A DNA stretch of 26,904 nucleotides, taken from the NCBI GenBank assembly GCA_002379855.1, contig DFUX01000096.1:21569-48472 (forward strand), in the 5' to 3' direction. This document shows, piece after piece, positions 7,089 through 15,700 of this stretch; within the stretch, counting starts at the first letter, position 1; each line of letters starts with the position of its first letter. A model generated the notes under the pieces. The model searched no databases and was not told the DNA's origin. It was given only the letters and a program-made list of their open reading frames with translations. The stretch comes from Cloacimonetes bacterium UBA4175 (lineage in GTDB: Bacteria > Cloacimonadota > Cloacimonadia > Cloacimonadales > Cloacimonadaceae). A program made the position numbers and the translations under genes.

Positions 7089-8789
7089 TTAATTGATTGT
7101 AAACTTTCGTTGCCTGACCTGGCCGCCAGCGTGAAGTTTAACTATATAAACTCCCCTGCCAAGTTTTCTGAACCCCGATTCCGCAGACAGCAGCCAGACA
7201 CCCTCTCCCGCTTCAGCCTGGAAGAAGCGCCTGCTCAACACCTTCTGTCCCCGCAAATTGTAAAGGCAAAGCTCGACTGACCCCGCCGCGTCCTCCGGCA
7301 AATACCATCTGGCGGAAGCAAATGCTTTGTCCCACACTGGGTTGGGCGAAACCAAAAGTTCAAGGGGCAGATCGGGATACACGACATCCACCCACGTGGA
7401 ATCCGACCTGTTGCCCCACAGATCCACGCTGCAAATTGAGACCTGGCAGGAGTTTTGGACAGGCAAACAGACCCGAAAGCCACTCTGCCAGTATCCCGGC
7501 GTGAGCTGCCTTTGCTGGGTTGCCACATTTTGTTCGTAGATGGTCAGCTCATACCAGAGCGAATCAGGGGAATCAGGTTGCACCAGATCCAAAGCCAGCG
7601 TTCCCAAAATGAACTCATGCCCCTTGACCTGCGGAGCGGGTGGAGCAACGCCTGGCGGCCCGTAAACCCGGTTGAGCACCGTCAGCCAGCGATATTGGGC
7701 AAAATCCAGCCTGGCATAATGCTTCCACCAGGCATCGAAATGCTGGCGCGTGGAGGGAAACCAGACCGCCGCCGAACCCACCTGATGGAGTATGTTCAAA
7801 CTCCCCGAGGAGACCACGCAAGCAGCCCAACTTTCGGCAAGGGCGTCGCTTCCTCCTCCCCGTCCGGCATAGGAAGCCAGCATCTCGCCCACATCCACGT
7901 CGTTGTAGGCTGTGTTCATTTCCCAATAATGCTCTCTTTTGCCCAGCATCTCCGTATAACTGGACAGGGAACCCGAAAAGAAATAATCCCTGAAGGCAGG
8001 ATAAAAAGCGGCCAGAGCGCTGGTCTTGATGGTTGAGCAGGTCATGGGCAGGGTGAAACCGTGGGGATTCTGGCAACCTCCGGCTTCATAGGATTCCAGA
8101 TATTTGCCGGTAATCTGTGCCGCGATCTGCTCCGCGGAACCTGACGCAAACAGCGGAATGATGCTCTGATAGGGAAACCCGGCAGCGGGAACTCGCTCTT
8201 CCGAGGCAACCACATAGTCCGCTGCGTCCATCACCTCCGCCAGCACTTCCAGGCTTTGCATGGAACAGGCGTCAAAGACCAGGATATCCAATCCCGGCAA
8301 ACCCGCGAATACTTTCCGCAAGTCACCTTCCGCCACGCTCAACGAGGACTGGGCATCGTAATCCGGGCTTATCCATTTGAAGGACTGGTCTTTGAACCAG
8401 TTATCGCCATGCCCCCAGATCACTGCCATTCTGCGTTCCGCGGGGAAGCGCTGGAAACCCCAGGCAAAGAAAGCGTTCAGGGTTTGTGGATCGCCGCTGT
8501 TGATCACGCCCAAATCCGCGATGAGCGGAGAGGTGATTTGCGGCGAATTATCCCTGCGGATCTTCCACCTGCTGCCTCCGGGATAGGGTGAACTGGCAGG
8601 CAGATCTGTCTGCACAATCAGGTTCAGATTGGCTGGCAAATCCACGGACTCCATATCGTTCACATCCTGGATCACATTCTGCCACAAGTTGTTATCGCCT
8701 GCCATGTGGATGAGCACAGTCCACTGCTCAGCGCACAAGGGGACCAGCAGCGTGGTCCCCAATAGCAGGATTAACAGTCTGTATGCCAC
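7089..8789 (-). CDS. Exported clostripain-family (C11) cysteine protease with sorting-type C-terminal domain
   Basis: The product is about 566 residues. Residues 1-20 form a signal peptide (LLILLLGTTLLVPLCA). The C11 domain follows: TVLIHMAGDNNLW (24-36), IWGHGDNW with catalytic His127, and FDACSMQSLEVLAEV with the catalytic Cys175. The last 85 or so residues, from SPNPVWDKAFASARWYL to QRKFTIN, match the C-terminal sorting domain of type IX secretion substrates (SPNP, LYNLRGQKVL, GVYIVKL). It is therefore probably a secreted or surface-anchored protease cleaving after Arg or Lys. The start is uncertain: no ATG fits, and I chose the GTG at 8789, 20 bases after the buk stop, though its SD is weak. 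The open frame continues upstream inside buk but has no exported-protein features there. Confidence 0.85.
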   Translation of the reverse strand: MAYRLLILLLGTTLLVPLCAEQWTVLIHMAGDNNLWQNVIQDVNDMESVDLPANLNLIVQTDLPASSPYPGGSRWKIRRDNSPQITSPLIADLGVINSGDPQTLNAFFAWGFQRFPAERRMAVIWGHGDNWFKDQSFKWISPDYDAQSSLSVAEGDLRKVFAGLPGLDILVFDACSMQSLEVLAEVMDAADYVVASEERVPAAGFPYQSIIPLFASGSAEQIAAQITGKYLESYEAGGCQNPHGFTLPMTCSTIKTSALAAFYPAFRDYFFSGSLSSYTEMLGKREHYWEMNTAYNDVDVGEMLASYAGRGGGSDALAESWAACVVSSGSLNILHQVGSAAVWFPSTRQHFDAWWKHYARLDFAQYRWLTVLNRVYGPPGVAPPAPQVKGHEFILGTLALDLVQPDSPDSLWYELTIYEQNVATQQRQLTPGYWQSGFRVCLPVQNSCQVSICSVDLWGNRSDSTWVDVVYPDLPLELLVSPNPVWDKAFASARWYLPEDAAGSVELCLYNLRGQKVLSRRFFQAEAGEGVWLLSAESGFRKLGRGVYIVKLHAGGQVRQRKFTIN

Positions 8790-8809
8790 TTTTAATAAAT
8801 GGTATGGGA

Positions 8810-9889
8810 TCAGTAGTTGTATTCCAGAGCCTCTTCCTGGCCTTTCAGAACGCGCAGGCCGCCCTGGGACAGGGCTTCCATTTCCTTTTCGCCGGGGAAG
8901 AGGTGCAGGGGCGCGATAAACTCCACCCTGGCTCTGATCTGATCCACTATATAGTCGTTGAAGGCAAGGCCGCCGCTGCAGAAAATGGCATCCACTTTGC
9001 CGCTCAGGACAGTCGCGCAGGCTCCGACTTCCTTGGATACCTGATAGCACATCGCGTCGGTGATCAGTTTGGCTTTGGCGTCGCCTTCCTTGATCCGCTT
9101 GTCAACCTCAATCCCGCTGTCCGTGCCCAGATAAGCCGTCAGGCCAGCGGTCTTGGTTAGGTACTTGACCAATTCCTGATGGGTGTATTTACCGCTGTAT
9201 GCCAGGTTCAGCAGGTCGCCAATGGGCAAGGCTCCCGCCCGTTGCGGAGAGAAAGGCCCCATGCCAAGCAGGGCGTTGTTTACATCCACCACCCGCCCGT
9301 TGCGGATGGCGGCGATGGATATTCCGCCCCCCATGTGCACTCCGATGAGGTTGGCTTCGTTCAGTTTCTTGTTCAGCTTGGCAGCCATCAGCCTGGCAAT
9401 ATAGCGGATGTTCAAGGCGTGTAACAGGGATTTCCGCTCGATTTCCGGAATTCCGGAGATGCGCGCCAGATCATCAAATTCATCGACAACCACCGGATCC
9501 ACGATAAAGCTCTGGATACCAAGCTCTTTGCCGATGGCGTCGGCAATGAAAGCACCCAAATTGGACGCGTGGACTCTTCCCCACCTGGAGGGATCGCGCA
9601 AATCCCGCAGCATGGCCTCATTGATCTTAAAAGTTCCCCCCGGAACAGACTTCACCAGGCCGCCGCGGCCCACCACACATTGCAGGCTGGCGGGTGGGAC
9701 ATTGTTTTCCCGCATGGCTTCCAGCACCAGGTTCTTCCTGAATTCATACTGATCGATTATACCGCCAAATACATCCAATTCGGACGCTTCATGGCGCAAA
9801 GTCTTTTCAAAGACCGGCTGTTCATCGTCGAAAACCGCGATCTTGGTAGATGTCGAGCCAGGGTTGATGGCAAGTACGCGATAGGGCAT
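8810..9889 (-). CDS. buk: Butyrate kinase
   Basis: ASKHA-fold acyl kinase that converts butyryl-phosphate and ADP to butyrate and ATP, the last energy-conserving step of butyrate or branched-chain acid formation. At 359 residues it has the usual length. Family motifs are AINPGSTSTKIAVF at the N-terminus, GRGGLVKSVPGGTF, HMGGGISIAA, DVNNALLGMGPFSPQRAGALP, and SGGLAFN near the C-terminus. Acetate kinase lacks the latter two forms. No phosphotransbutyrylase gene (ptb) lies beside it, so the partner is elsewhere or the enzyme acts on branched acyl-phosphates such as isobutyryl-phosphate. An SD GGAGGA precedes the ATG. It is followed at 20 bases by the protease gene. Confidence 0.94.
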   Translation of the reverse strand: MPYRVLAINPGSTSTKIAVFDDEQPVFEKTLRHEASELDVFGGIIDQYEFRKNLVLEAMRENNVPPASLQCVVGRGGLVKSVPGGTFKINEAMLRDLRDPSRWGRVHASNLGAFIADAIGKELGIQSFIVDPVVVDEFDDLARISGIPEIERKSLLHALNIRYIARLMAAKLNKKLNEANLIGVHMGGGISIAAIRNGRVVDVNNALLGMGPFSPQRAGALPIGDLLNLAYSGKYTHQELVKYLTKTAGLTAYLGTDSGIEVDKRIKEGDAKAKLITDAMCYQVSKEVGACATVLSGKVDAIFCSGGLAFNDYIVDQIRARVEFIAPLHLFPGEKEMEALSQGGLRVLKGQEEALEYNY

Positions 9890-9909
9890 AAATCCTCCAG
9901 CTTGTGATT

Positions 9910-9938
9910 TTTATACTTTTTGCCAAGCTCTCACGCAA
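9910..9938 (-). promoter_or_regulatory. Candidate promoter of buk
   Basis: TATAAA (9910-9915, minus strand) is preceded by TTGCGT (9933-9938) at 17 bases. The -10 matches 5 of 6 and the -35 3 of 6. The predicted leader is only about 14 bases, just enough for the GGAGGA at 9893-9898. A stronger -35-like TTGACA lies further upstream but has no -10 at 17 bases. Confidence 0.35.
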
Positions 9939-10009
9939 GCACCCTTTTGTCAATCTTTTCCTGAGTTGCCCCCACTTCCCTCCCATTTCCAGGCTGGGAT
10001 AATCCTGGG

Positions 10010-10058
10010 GTCATCCTTAGGTCAACCTTATAATTTATAAGGATGACCCAAGGATGAC
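10010..10058. repeat. 49-bp near-perfect palindromic repeat
   Basis: Arms of 24 bases (10010-10033 and 10035-10058) match at 22 of 24 positions around a single central T. Each arm holds two GGTCATCCTTA-like units in tandem, so the element is a palindrome built from one 11-base motif. Related partial copies occur at 1-28 and 26713-26755. It encodes nothing and carries no transposase; it looks like a REP/MITE-type intergenic repeat. Confidence 0.75.
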
Positions 10059-10213
10059 AGGCTATCTTGTTGATGCCCAAAATGATACGGCAATGGGAGG
10101 GTGCCGCGAAACACCAAAGGGCTGACATCGATTGTTCCCGTGCTAAAAATGATAACCATCACAATATCAATGCATTTACGTTGATGCTTCCCTTGGGATG
10201 AAACATTTTATGT

Positions 10214-10426
10214 TCATGCCAGAGACATTGATAACACGGAATCAATTACAGCATTCGATCCAGCCGCTACCCAAAAAGACAATGGAGCGTATAATAAGTC
10301 AGTATCAGCAAATTCAGAATCGATTACGCAAGTATCTGTGCTTGGGTCATTATCAGCTAGCAGTGGAGAGATTACAGTAATAATGAGTAACGTCAAACAT
10401 ATCAGCATCGCATAGCCATGTTTCAT
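10214..10426 (-). CDS. Small exported protein, unknown
   Basis: The product is 70 residues and I do not recognise it. It begins with a clear signal peptide (MKHGYAMLICLTLLIITVISPLLA), leaving a mature part of about 46 acidic, Ser/Asp-rich residues without cysteine pairs. The SD AAGGAGGG is strong and overlaps the stop of the lipoprotein gene (10439-10437), so it is translated from the same transcript. The short mature part could be a remnant of a longer exported protein. A plus-strand frame over the same bases has no ribosome-binding site and is not preferred. Confidence 0.6.
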   Translation of the reverse strand: MKHGYAMLICLTLLIITVISPLLADNDPSTDTCVIDSEFADTDLLYAPLSFWVAAGSNAVIDSVLSMSLA

Positions 10427-10436
10427 TTAACCCTCC

Positions 10437-11486
10437 TTATCTACCTGGTATATTTGCATAGAAATACACTCTTGAGCCATCCCAGGTGGGGGCAAGCATG
10501 TAACACTCCACTATATTCATACCTTTAGCAACGAGCTTTCTGCTTTCTCCCGTATCAAGATCCCTTACCCATAATTCTTCTGGATATCCAGGACTTACAT
10601 AATAAATTATGTTAGCCTGCTTACACATAACCCCTAAATACTCGTATACATATGAATAATTTGCATTTTTGACTAGTATGTTGGTGCCGGTCTCACTAAT
10701 AATATCATAAACACGGATGTAATAGTCGGTAATTGTGTTGGTATTATGAGTAATATAGCGCCGATCCATAGATATTGAAAACATTGAATAGGGACGACTA
10801 CTTCCGCCTTGATCATCAACAGTGTTTCTATCACTTCCATCAAGTCTGGAACGGAATACCCCAGCCTTTTCATAATAAACGTAGTCCTCTATCTCAGAGT
10901 AAGTTGGATTAACCGCAATAGAGTCTGGGCTTGGAATAATGTCAGATTCTCCTGTATTCAGATTTAGCCAATACATGTATTCTGTAAATTTAGAAGGTTC
11001 CCCGTACCCTTTTGATGAGTATGTAACATAGTTTCCCAGATCCGAGACAATTGGGTTTCTCAGTGTTCTTACACTCTCAGATGTCAGTTGTCTGGAAGTC
11101 ATCGTATTTAGATTTAGCTCATGGATATTTTTATCTCTGGAGGCAAAATAGAGCTTACTGCCATCGGGAGATTGCGACAATCGGGCAGGATTGTTCTGAA
11201 GGGTGTAGATATTATCTGTAATGCATACCGGACGGATCGTATCCGTCTCCGATATCCACAGCCTTTCCCCATAGAAGATTATCCGGTTGTCTTTGGTCAT
11301 GTAGATATCCCAGAATCCGGTTGTGCCATAATAACCATCTACTTTCTTGATCTTCCTGAACCCCGTCCCATCGGCATTGATGCTGCAAAGCCAGGGCTCA
11401 TAATGTGGATACTCCGGTTCGGTAATGCACGAATTCATCACAAACAGCATTCCAGCCAATAAAGCCAGATACAAATATCTTTTCAT
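10437..11486 (-). CDS. Lipoprotein with TolB/WD40-like beta-propeller repeats
   Basis: The 349-residue product starts with a lipoprotein signal peptide; the likely lipidated residue is Cys20 in FVMNSC. The rest shows repeated beta-propeller blades of the TolB/WD40-like type: LSQSPDGSKLYFASRDKN, VSDLGNYVTYSSKG, YMLAPTWDGSRVYFYAN. Such proteins are usually periplasmic or surface-exposed binding proteins; no ligand can be inferred. The SD AGGAGGAA precedes the ATG. Codons look AT-richer than in the neighbouring ribosomal and polymerase genes. The gene pairs with the small exported peptide gene downstream and is unrelated to its neighbours, which suggests a laterally moved or fast-evolving pair. 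Confidence 0.78.
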   Translation of the reverse strand: MKRYLYLALLAGMLFVMNSCITEPEYPHYEPWLCSINADGTGFRKIKKVDGYYGTTGFWDIYMTKDNRIIFYGERLWISETDTIRPVCITDNIYTLQNNPARLSQSPDGSKLYFASRDKNIHELNLNTMTSRQLTSESVRTLRNPIVSDLGNYVTYSSKGYGEPSKFTEYMYWLNLNTGESDIIPSPDSIAVNPTYSEIEDYVYYEKAGVFRSRLDGSDRNTVDDQGGSSRPYSMFSISMDRRYITHNTNTITDYYIRVYDIISETGTNILVKNANYSYVYEYLGVMCKQANIIYYVSPGYPEELWVRDLDTGESRKLVAKGMNIVECYMLAPTWDGSRVYFYANIPGR

Positions 11487-11757
11487 GGCTTCCTCCTACC
11501 TCTCCAATTTAGTGGCAGTTGACCATACTGTTGAGCGCAAGATCAACAAGTCAAAACAGGAAAAAAGCGCCATACACCGGCATTTATTCATCCTTCTTCT
11601 CCCACTTGTTCCACTAAGATTCACTCAATCAGTAGCCGCCATGACTGTCAATATCTTTATCTTTTGACTGATGTTCAATTAGGGTGGGACGTTCTGTTTT
11701 TACAGGCAGGATAAGCTTGCACAAAAATAGTCTCTCCCAGCAAAAAGATTTTACCAA
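11487..11757. other. Leader/intergenic region upstream of lipoprotein gene
   Basis: The region contains the candidate promoter at 11623-11651 and about 130 bases of possible leader. A 31-codon frame (11496-11591, minus) stops just before the lipoprotein SD, but its coding evidence is poor. The rpsG terminator lies beyond 11757. Nothing else is seen. Confidence 0.5.
11623..11651 (-). promoter_or_regulatory. Candidate promoter of lipoprotein gene
   Basis: TTGACA (11646-11651, minus strand) is followed after 17 bases by TTGAGT (11623-11628). The -10 is weak but resembles the TTGATT found at the same distance at the tRNA-tuf operon. The leader would be about 130 bases. Confidence 0.35.
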
Positions 11758-11784
11758 ACAAAAAAGGCGGGATATCCCGCCTTT
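11757..11784 (-). terminator. Intrinsic terminator after rpsG
   Basis: Bases 11763-11784 form a perfect 22-base palindrome (AAAGGCGGGAT/ATCCCGCCTTT). On the minus strand it is followed by TTTTTTGTTT. It lies about 24 bases after the rpsG stop codon and closes the whole tuf-to-rpsG cluster. The plus-strand reading lacks a good U-tract, so it acts in the minus direction. Confidence 0.93.
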
Positions 11785-11807
11785 AAGCATTGTTCTTTTG
11801 GCTTAGG

Positions 11808-12278
11808 CTACCATCTGAGATGGGCAAAAGCGCGGTTGGCGTCTGCCATCTTGTGGGTGTCTTCACGTTTTTTGATCGAAGCCCCTTCTTTCTTGTAGGC
11901 TGCCATCAGTTCCGCGGCAAGCTTTTCGGTCATGGTCTTCTCGCTGCGGGCACGGGCATAGCTGATCAGCCAACGGAAGGCCAGGGCACGGCCGTTTTTC
12001 TCGTTCACTTCCAGCGGTATCTGGTAGTTTTGGCCACCCACGCGGCGGGAAACAACCTTCACCAAGGGGCGCACATTTTCCAAAGCGGTCTTGAATACCT
12101 CGAGGGGTGGTTGTTTGGTTTTTTCGCTGATGATGTCGAAGGCGTCATACACGATCTTTTCGGCGAGGCTTTTTTTGCCTTGTTTCATCAGGCAATTCAT
12201 GAACTTAGAGAGAACCAGGTCGTTGTATTTGGGATCCGGAAGCACTTCACGGACAACGGCTTTTCTTTTTCTTGGCAT
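11808..12278 (-). CDS. rpsG: 30S ribosomal protein S7
   Basis: Primary assembly protein of the 30S head domain that binds the 3' domain of 16S rRNA near the exit site. The 156 residues match the normal bacterial length. Typical segments are MPRKRKAVVREVLPDPKY, NCLMKQGKKSLAEKIVYDA, VGGQNYQIPLEV and the C-terminal ANRAFAHLRW. GGAGGA lies eight bases before the ATG. It follows rpsL by 15 bases and is the last gene before the terminator; fusA, its usual next neighbour, is absent. Confidence 0.98.
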   Translation of the reverse strand: MPRKRKAVVREVLPDPKYNDLVLSKFMNCLMKQGKKSLAEKIVYDAFDIISEKTKQPPLEVFKTALENVRPLVKVVSRRVGGQNYQIPLEVNEKNGRALAFRWLISYARARSEKTMTEKLAAELMAAYKKEGASIKKREDTHKMADANRAFAHLRW

Positions 12279-12293
12279 GTCTCAGATCCTCCC

Positions 12294-12674
12294 CTATTTC
12301 TTGGCTTTGGGACGCTTGGTTCCATATTTGGAACGTGATTTTACACGCTTTTCGACACCGGCGGAATCCAGGGCTCCGCGCACAATGTGATATCTCACAC
12401 CGGGAAGGTCTATCACACGTCCGCCGCGCACCAATACGATGCTGTGCTCCTGCAGGTTGTGGCCTTCTCCGCCAATGTATGCTGTCACTTCAAATCCGTT
12501 TACCAGACGGACACGCGCTACTTTGCGCAAAGCTGAGTTCGGTTTCTTGGGCGTAGTCGTGTAAACACGAGTGCATACTCCGCGCCTTTGCGGACATCCC
12601 ATAAGCGCCCTGTTCTTTTTCTTCTTTTCGATCTCAGTTCTGCCTTTTCTAATCAGTTGATTAATGGTTGGCAC
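12294..12674 (-). CDS. rpsL: 30S ribosomal protein S12 with Ile at position 88
   Basis: Decoding-centre protein of the 30S subunit. At 126 residues it aligns with E. coli S12 without gaps through residue 100, including CPQRRGVCTRVYTTTPKKPNSALRK (Lys43 and Lys44 kept), YIGGEGHNLQEHS and Asp89. The near-universal Lys88 is replaced by Ile: GGRVIDLPG instead of GGRVKDLPG (codon ATA at 12411-12413). In other bacteria, substitutions at Lys88 give streptomycin resistance. The start is GTG (12674), with GGAGG six bases upstream. It follows rpoC by 34 bases, joining the str operon to the polymerase operon. Confidence 0.98.
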   Translation of the reverse strand: MPTINQLIRKGRTEIEKKKKNRALMGCPQRRGVCTRVYTTTPKKPNSALRKVARVRLVNGFEVTAYIGGEGHNLQEHSIVLVRGGRVIDLPGVRYHIVRGALDSAGVEKRVKSRSKYGTKRPKAKK

Positions 12675-12708
12675 TGATTACCTCCATTTATTACTTGGGT
12701 TATTTGGT

Positions 12709-15700
12709 TTAAAAGTCATAGTAATCTTCCACTTCCTCGCCTTTTCTGGCGTGCGCGAAGCGGTCGATGATCTCAGCCACGGTTTCACCGCTGTTCACCG
12801 CGTCTTCCAGCATGCTGTTGATGGCTTTGGTGCCTGTTCCGACAGGGATTCTGTGACCCAGGATGATGCTTTCCTTGAGGCCTTCAAGCTGGTCAACCCT
12901 GCCTTCGATGGCGGCTTTGGTTAGCACTTTGGTGGTTTCCTGGAACGAAGCTGCCGAAAGCCAGCTATCCGTCAACAGTGAAGTTTTGGTGATTCCCAGC
13001 AACAACTGTTCAAACTGAGCGGGAGTCTTGCCAAACTTGATGGTCTCCCTGTTTTCTTTTTCCACCTTGATCTTGTCCACGATGTCGCCTTCCAGGAATG
13101 AAGTGCTGCCACTGTCGGTGATGCGCACTTTTTTGAACATCTGGCGGATGATCACGCTGACGTGCTTGTCGTCTATCTTGACGCCCTGCTTGCGGTAAAT
13201 CTCCTGAATTTCGTTGAGGATCATCAGTTGGGCTTCGATGATACCTTTCACCAGCATGTCGTGGGGATCCAAAGGCCCGTCGGAAAGCGCGTCTCCGCTC
13301 TCCACATGGTCTCCCTGGTGCACGGTGATGCGTTTGCCTGTGGGAATCGAATACTTTCTTCCTGCCAGGGGCTGACCCTTCTTGACGGTGTCATCGGTAA
13401 CCAGGATGCTTTCCTGCATCGCCGGAATCTGAAGCACTTTGCCGCAGAGGGGGGTTCCAACCTTCACGCTGTCGCCGTCGGAGACGATCAGTTGCAGTCC
13501 CTTGGGAATCTCGTGGATTTCGGGTTTGGCGTTACGCCTGGCCACATGCACGAACTTCTTTTTGTCTTCCTCGACAATGGTCACCTTGCCGTCTTTCCGG
13601 CTATAGACCGTCTTGGGCGACAGGACGGCAACCTGGTTGACAAAGTCGTCGGATTGCACCACAACCTTGCCGTCGAAGGGAGCAAAGATGCCGTTGCTTG
13701 GAGTAACGAAGATATCGCGGCCGGTTTTCTTCAAACCGCCGATAGTGACGATGCCTTCAATATCTGAAATCTTGGCTTTGTCTTTAGGTACCCTGGCTTC
13801 AAAGAGGTCCTGCACCCTGGGCAGTCCGCCCGTGATATCCCTTTGTTTGATGGTCATACGCGAGGTCTGGCCCAGGATATCGCCGGTATGCACAAAGCTG
13901 CCGTCCTCCACCTTGATCACCAGACCGGCTGGCACGGGCACCAGCACAACGCTGCCGTCTTCCCCGACAATCCTGAACTGGGGTTGTTTTTTGCGGTCTT
14001 TGGATTCGATGATCGTCATGTCGCGGGTGAAGGTGATGTCGTTATATTCTTCTTTGAAAGTGATGTCTTTGATGAAGTTCTCATAGTGCAACACACCCTT
14101 CGCGGTTGAGATGAGGGGGTTGTTGAACTGGTCCCAGCTCATGATCTTGGTGTTGAGGGCTATCTTCTGGCCATCCCGGACGTGGACGGTGGCGGCGTAT
14201 TCAACCTTGTACTCTTCGAGGATGTTGTTGTCATCATTCTCATCGATAACCAGGATTTTACCCAGGTGGCTGACCGAGATAAGCTGGTTTTCGATATTCG
14301 TGACAGTGTTCATGCGGTCAAAACGCACTATACCGTCATGGTTGGATACCACTTCCGCCAAGTCAGTGGCAGTGGAAGCGGCTCCACCGATGTGGAAGGT
14401 ACGCAGGGTGAGCTGTGTTCCGGGTTCGCCGATGCTTTGAGCCGCGATGACCCCAACAGGGTCGCCTATGGTGGCAGGTTTTTGAGTGGCCAGGTTGCGT
14501 CCGTAACACTTGGCGCAGATGCCGTGATCGGCTTCACAGGTGAGAACCGAGCGCACATGCACGCTAACGACGCCATGATTCTGTATGGTGCGGGCCATTT
14601 TATTGCTGATCTCATGTCCCGCTTCCACCAGTATTTTTCCAGTGACAGGGTCAATCACGTCATCCACCGCGGTACGGCCCTGGATGCGGTCGGCAAGGGA
14701 GGTGACAACCTCGTTGCTTTCCTTGAGCATGCTCATGTGCACGCCACGGGCAGTTCCGCAGTCGTCCATTGTGATAATGGCATTTTGCGCCACGTCAACC
14801 AGACGCCTGGTCAGGTAGCCGGCGTCGGCTGTTTTCAACGCGGTATCGGCCAGTCCTTTTCTCGCTCCGTGAGTGGAAACGAAGTATTCCAGAACGGTAA
14901 GGCCATCCCGGAAATTGGATTTGATGGGGGTTTCAATCACGTCTCCGCCGCCGTATGATCCGATCTTGGCGGGCTTGTCCATCAGGCCGCGCATGCCGCC
15001 CAACTGCTTGATCTGGTCTTTACTGCCACGGGCGCCGGATTTAAACATCATATAGATGGAGTTTAGGCCTTTTCTGCTGCGCGAAAGCTCTTCCATCATC
15101 TCATCGGTGACGCGGACTGTGGTTTTCTTCCAGATATCCACAACGCGGCCAAAACGCTCGTTCTCTGTGATTCCGCCTTTTTGGTGTAGCTCAAACACGC
15201 GGCGGACTTCATCTTCAGATTGCTTGATGATGCTGTCTTTCTTCTCGGGCACCACAACGTCGCTGAAGCTGAATGTCACACCAGCGCGGGTGGCATAAGC
15301 GAAGCCCAGGGTTTTAAGCTCATCCAGCACTATGGCGGTGCGCCACTGGCCAACGGCGTCAAAGCACAGCATGGCGAGGTCGTTAAGCTTGCCTTTGTCG
15401 TAAATGATGTTTTGGAAACCCACTTCTGCGGGGATGATCTGGTTGAAAATAACCCTTCCAACCGTTGTTACGATAAAGTTGTTATCTATTTTTACCCTTA
15501 TCCAGGTGTGCAGATCAAGGCTGCGGCCTTCCTGGTCCGGGCCTTTCACAGAGTAAAGCTGTTCTTCCGCTTCATAGGCGGCAATCACCTCATCTGTGCC
15601 GTAGAAATGGCGCAGCTTGGTAACGTCTTCCGGCGCCGGATCCACTTCCATGGTCAGGTAGTAGCAGCCCAAAACAATATCCTGGTTTGCCGCCATTGCC

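Larger units (their letters stand above)
9890..10213. other. Intergenic region with promoter candidates and palindromic repeat
   Basis: The region holds the candidate buk promoter (9910-9938), a second TTGACA (9948-9953, minus strand) with no fitting -10, and the 49-bp palindrome at 10010-10058. From 10060 to 10213 I see no convincing gene, terminator or RNA. Confidence 0.6.

Noticed and set aside
8790..9050. Longer version of the protease gene starting inside buk
   Set aside because: The extra N-terminal residues are encoded out of frame inside buk, show no family features and would bury the signal peptide.
9931..10128. Minus-strand 65-codon frame
   Set aside because: It spans the 49-bp palindrome and the buk upstream region. 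No family, no good SD and no signal peptide.
10198..10380. Plus-strand 60-codon frame
   Set aside because: No ribosome-binding site; the opposite frame (10214-10426, minus) has a strong SD and a signal peptide and follows a gene directly.
11496..11591. 31-codon frame ending just before the lipoprotein SD
   Set aside because: A leader peptide is conceivable, but the SD touches the ATG and the peptide shows no run of regulatory codons or conserved pattern.
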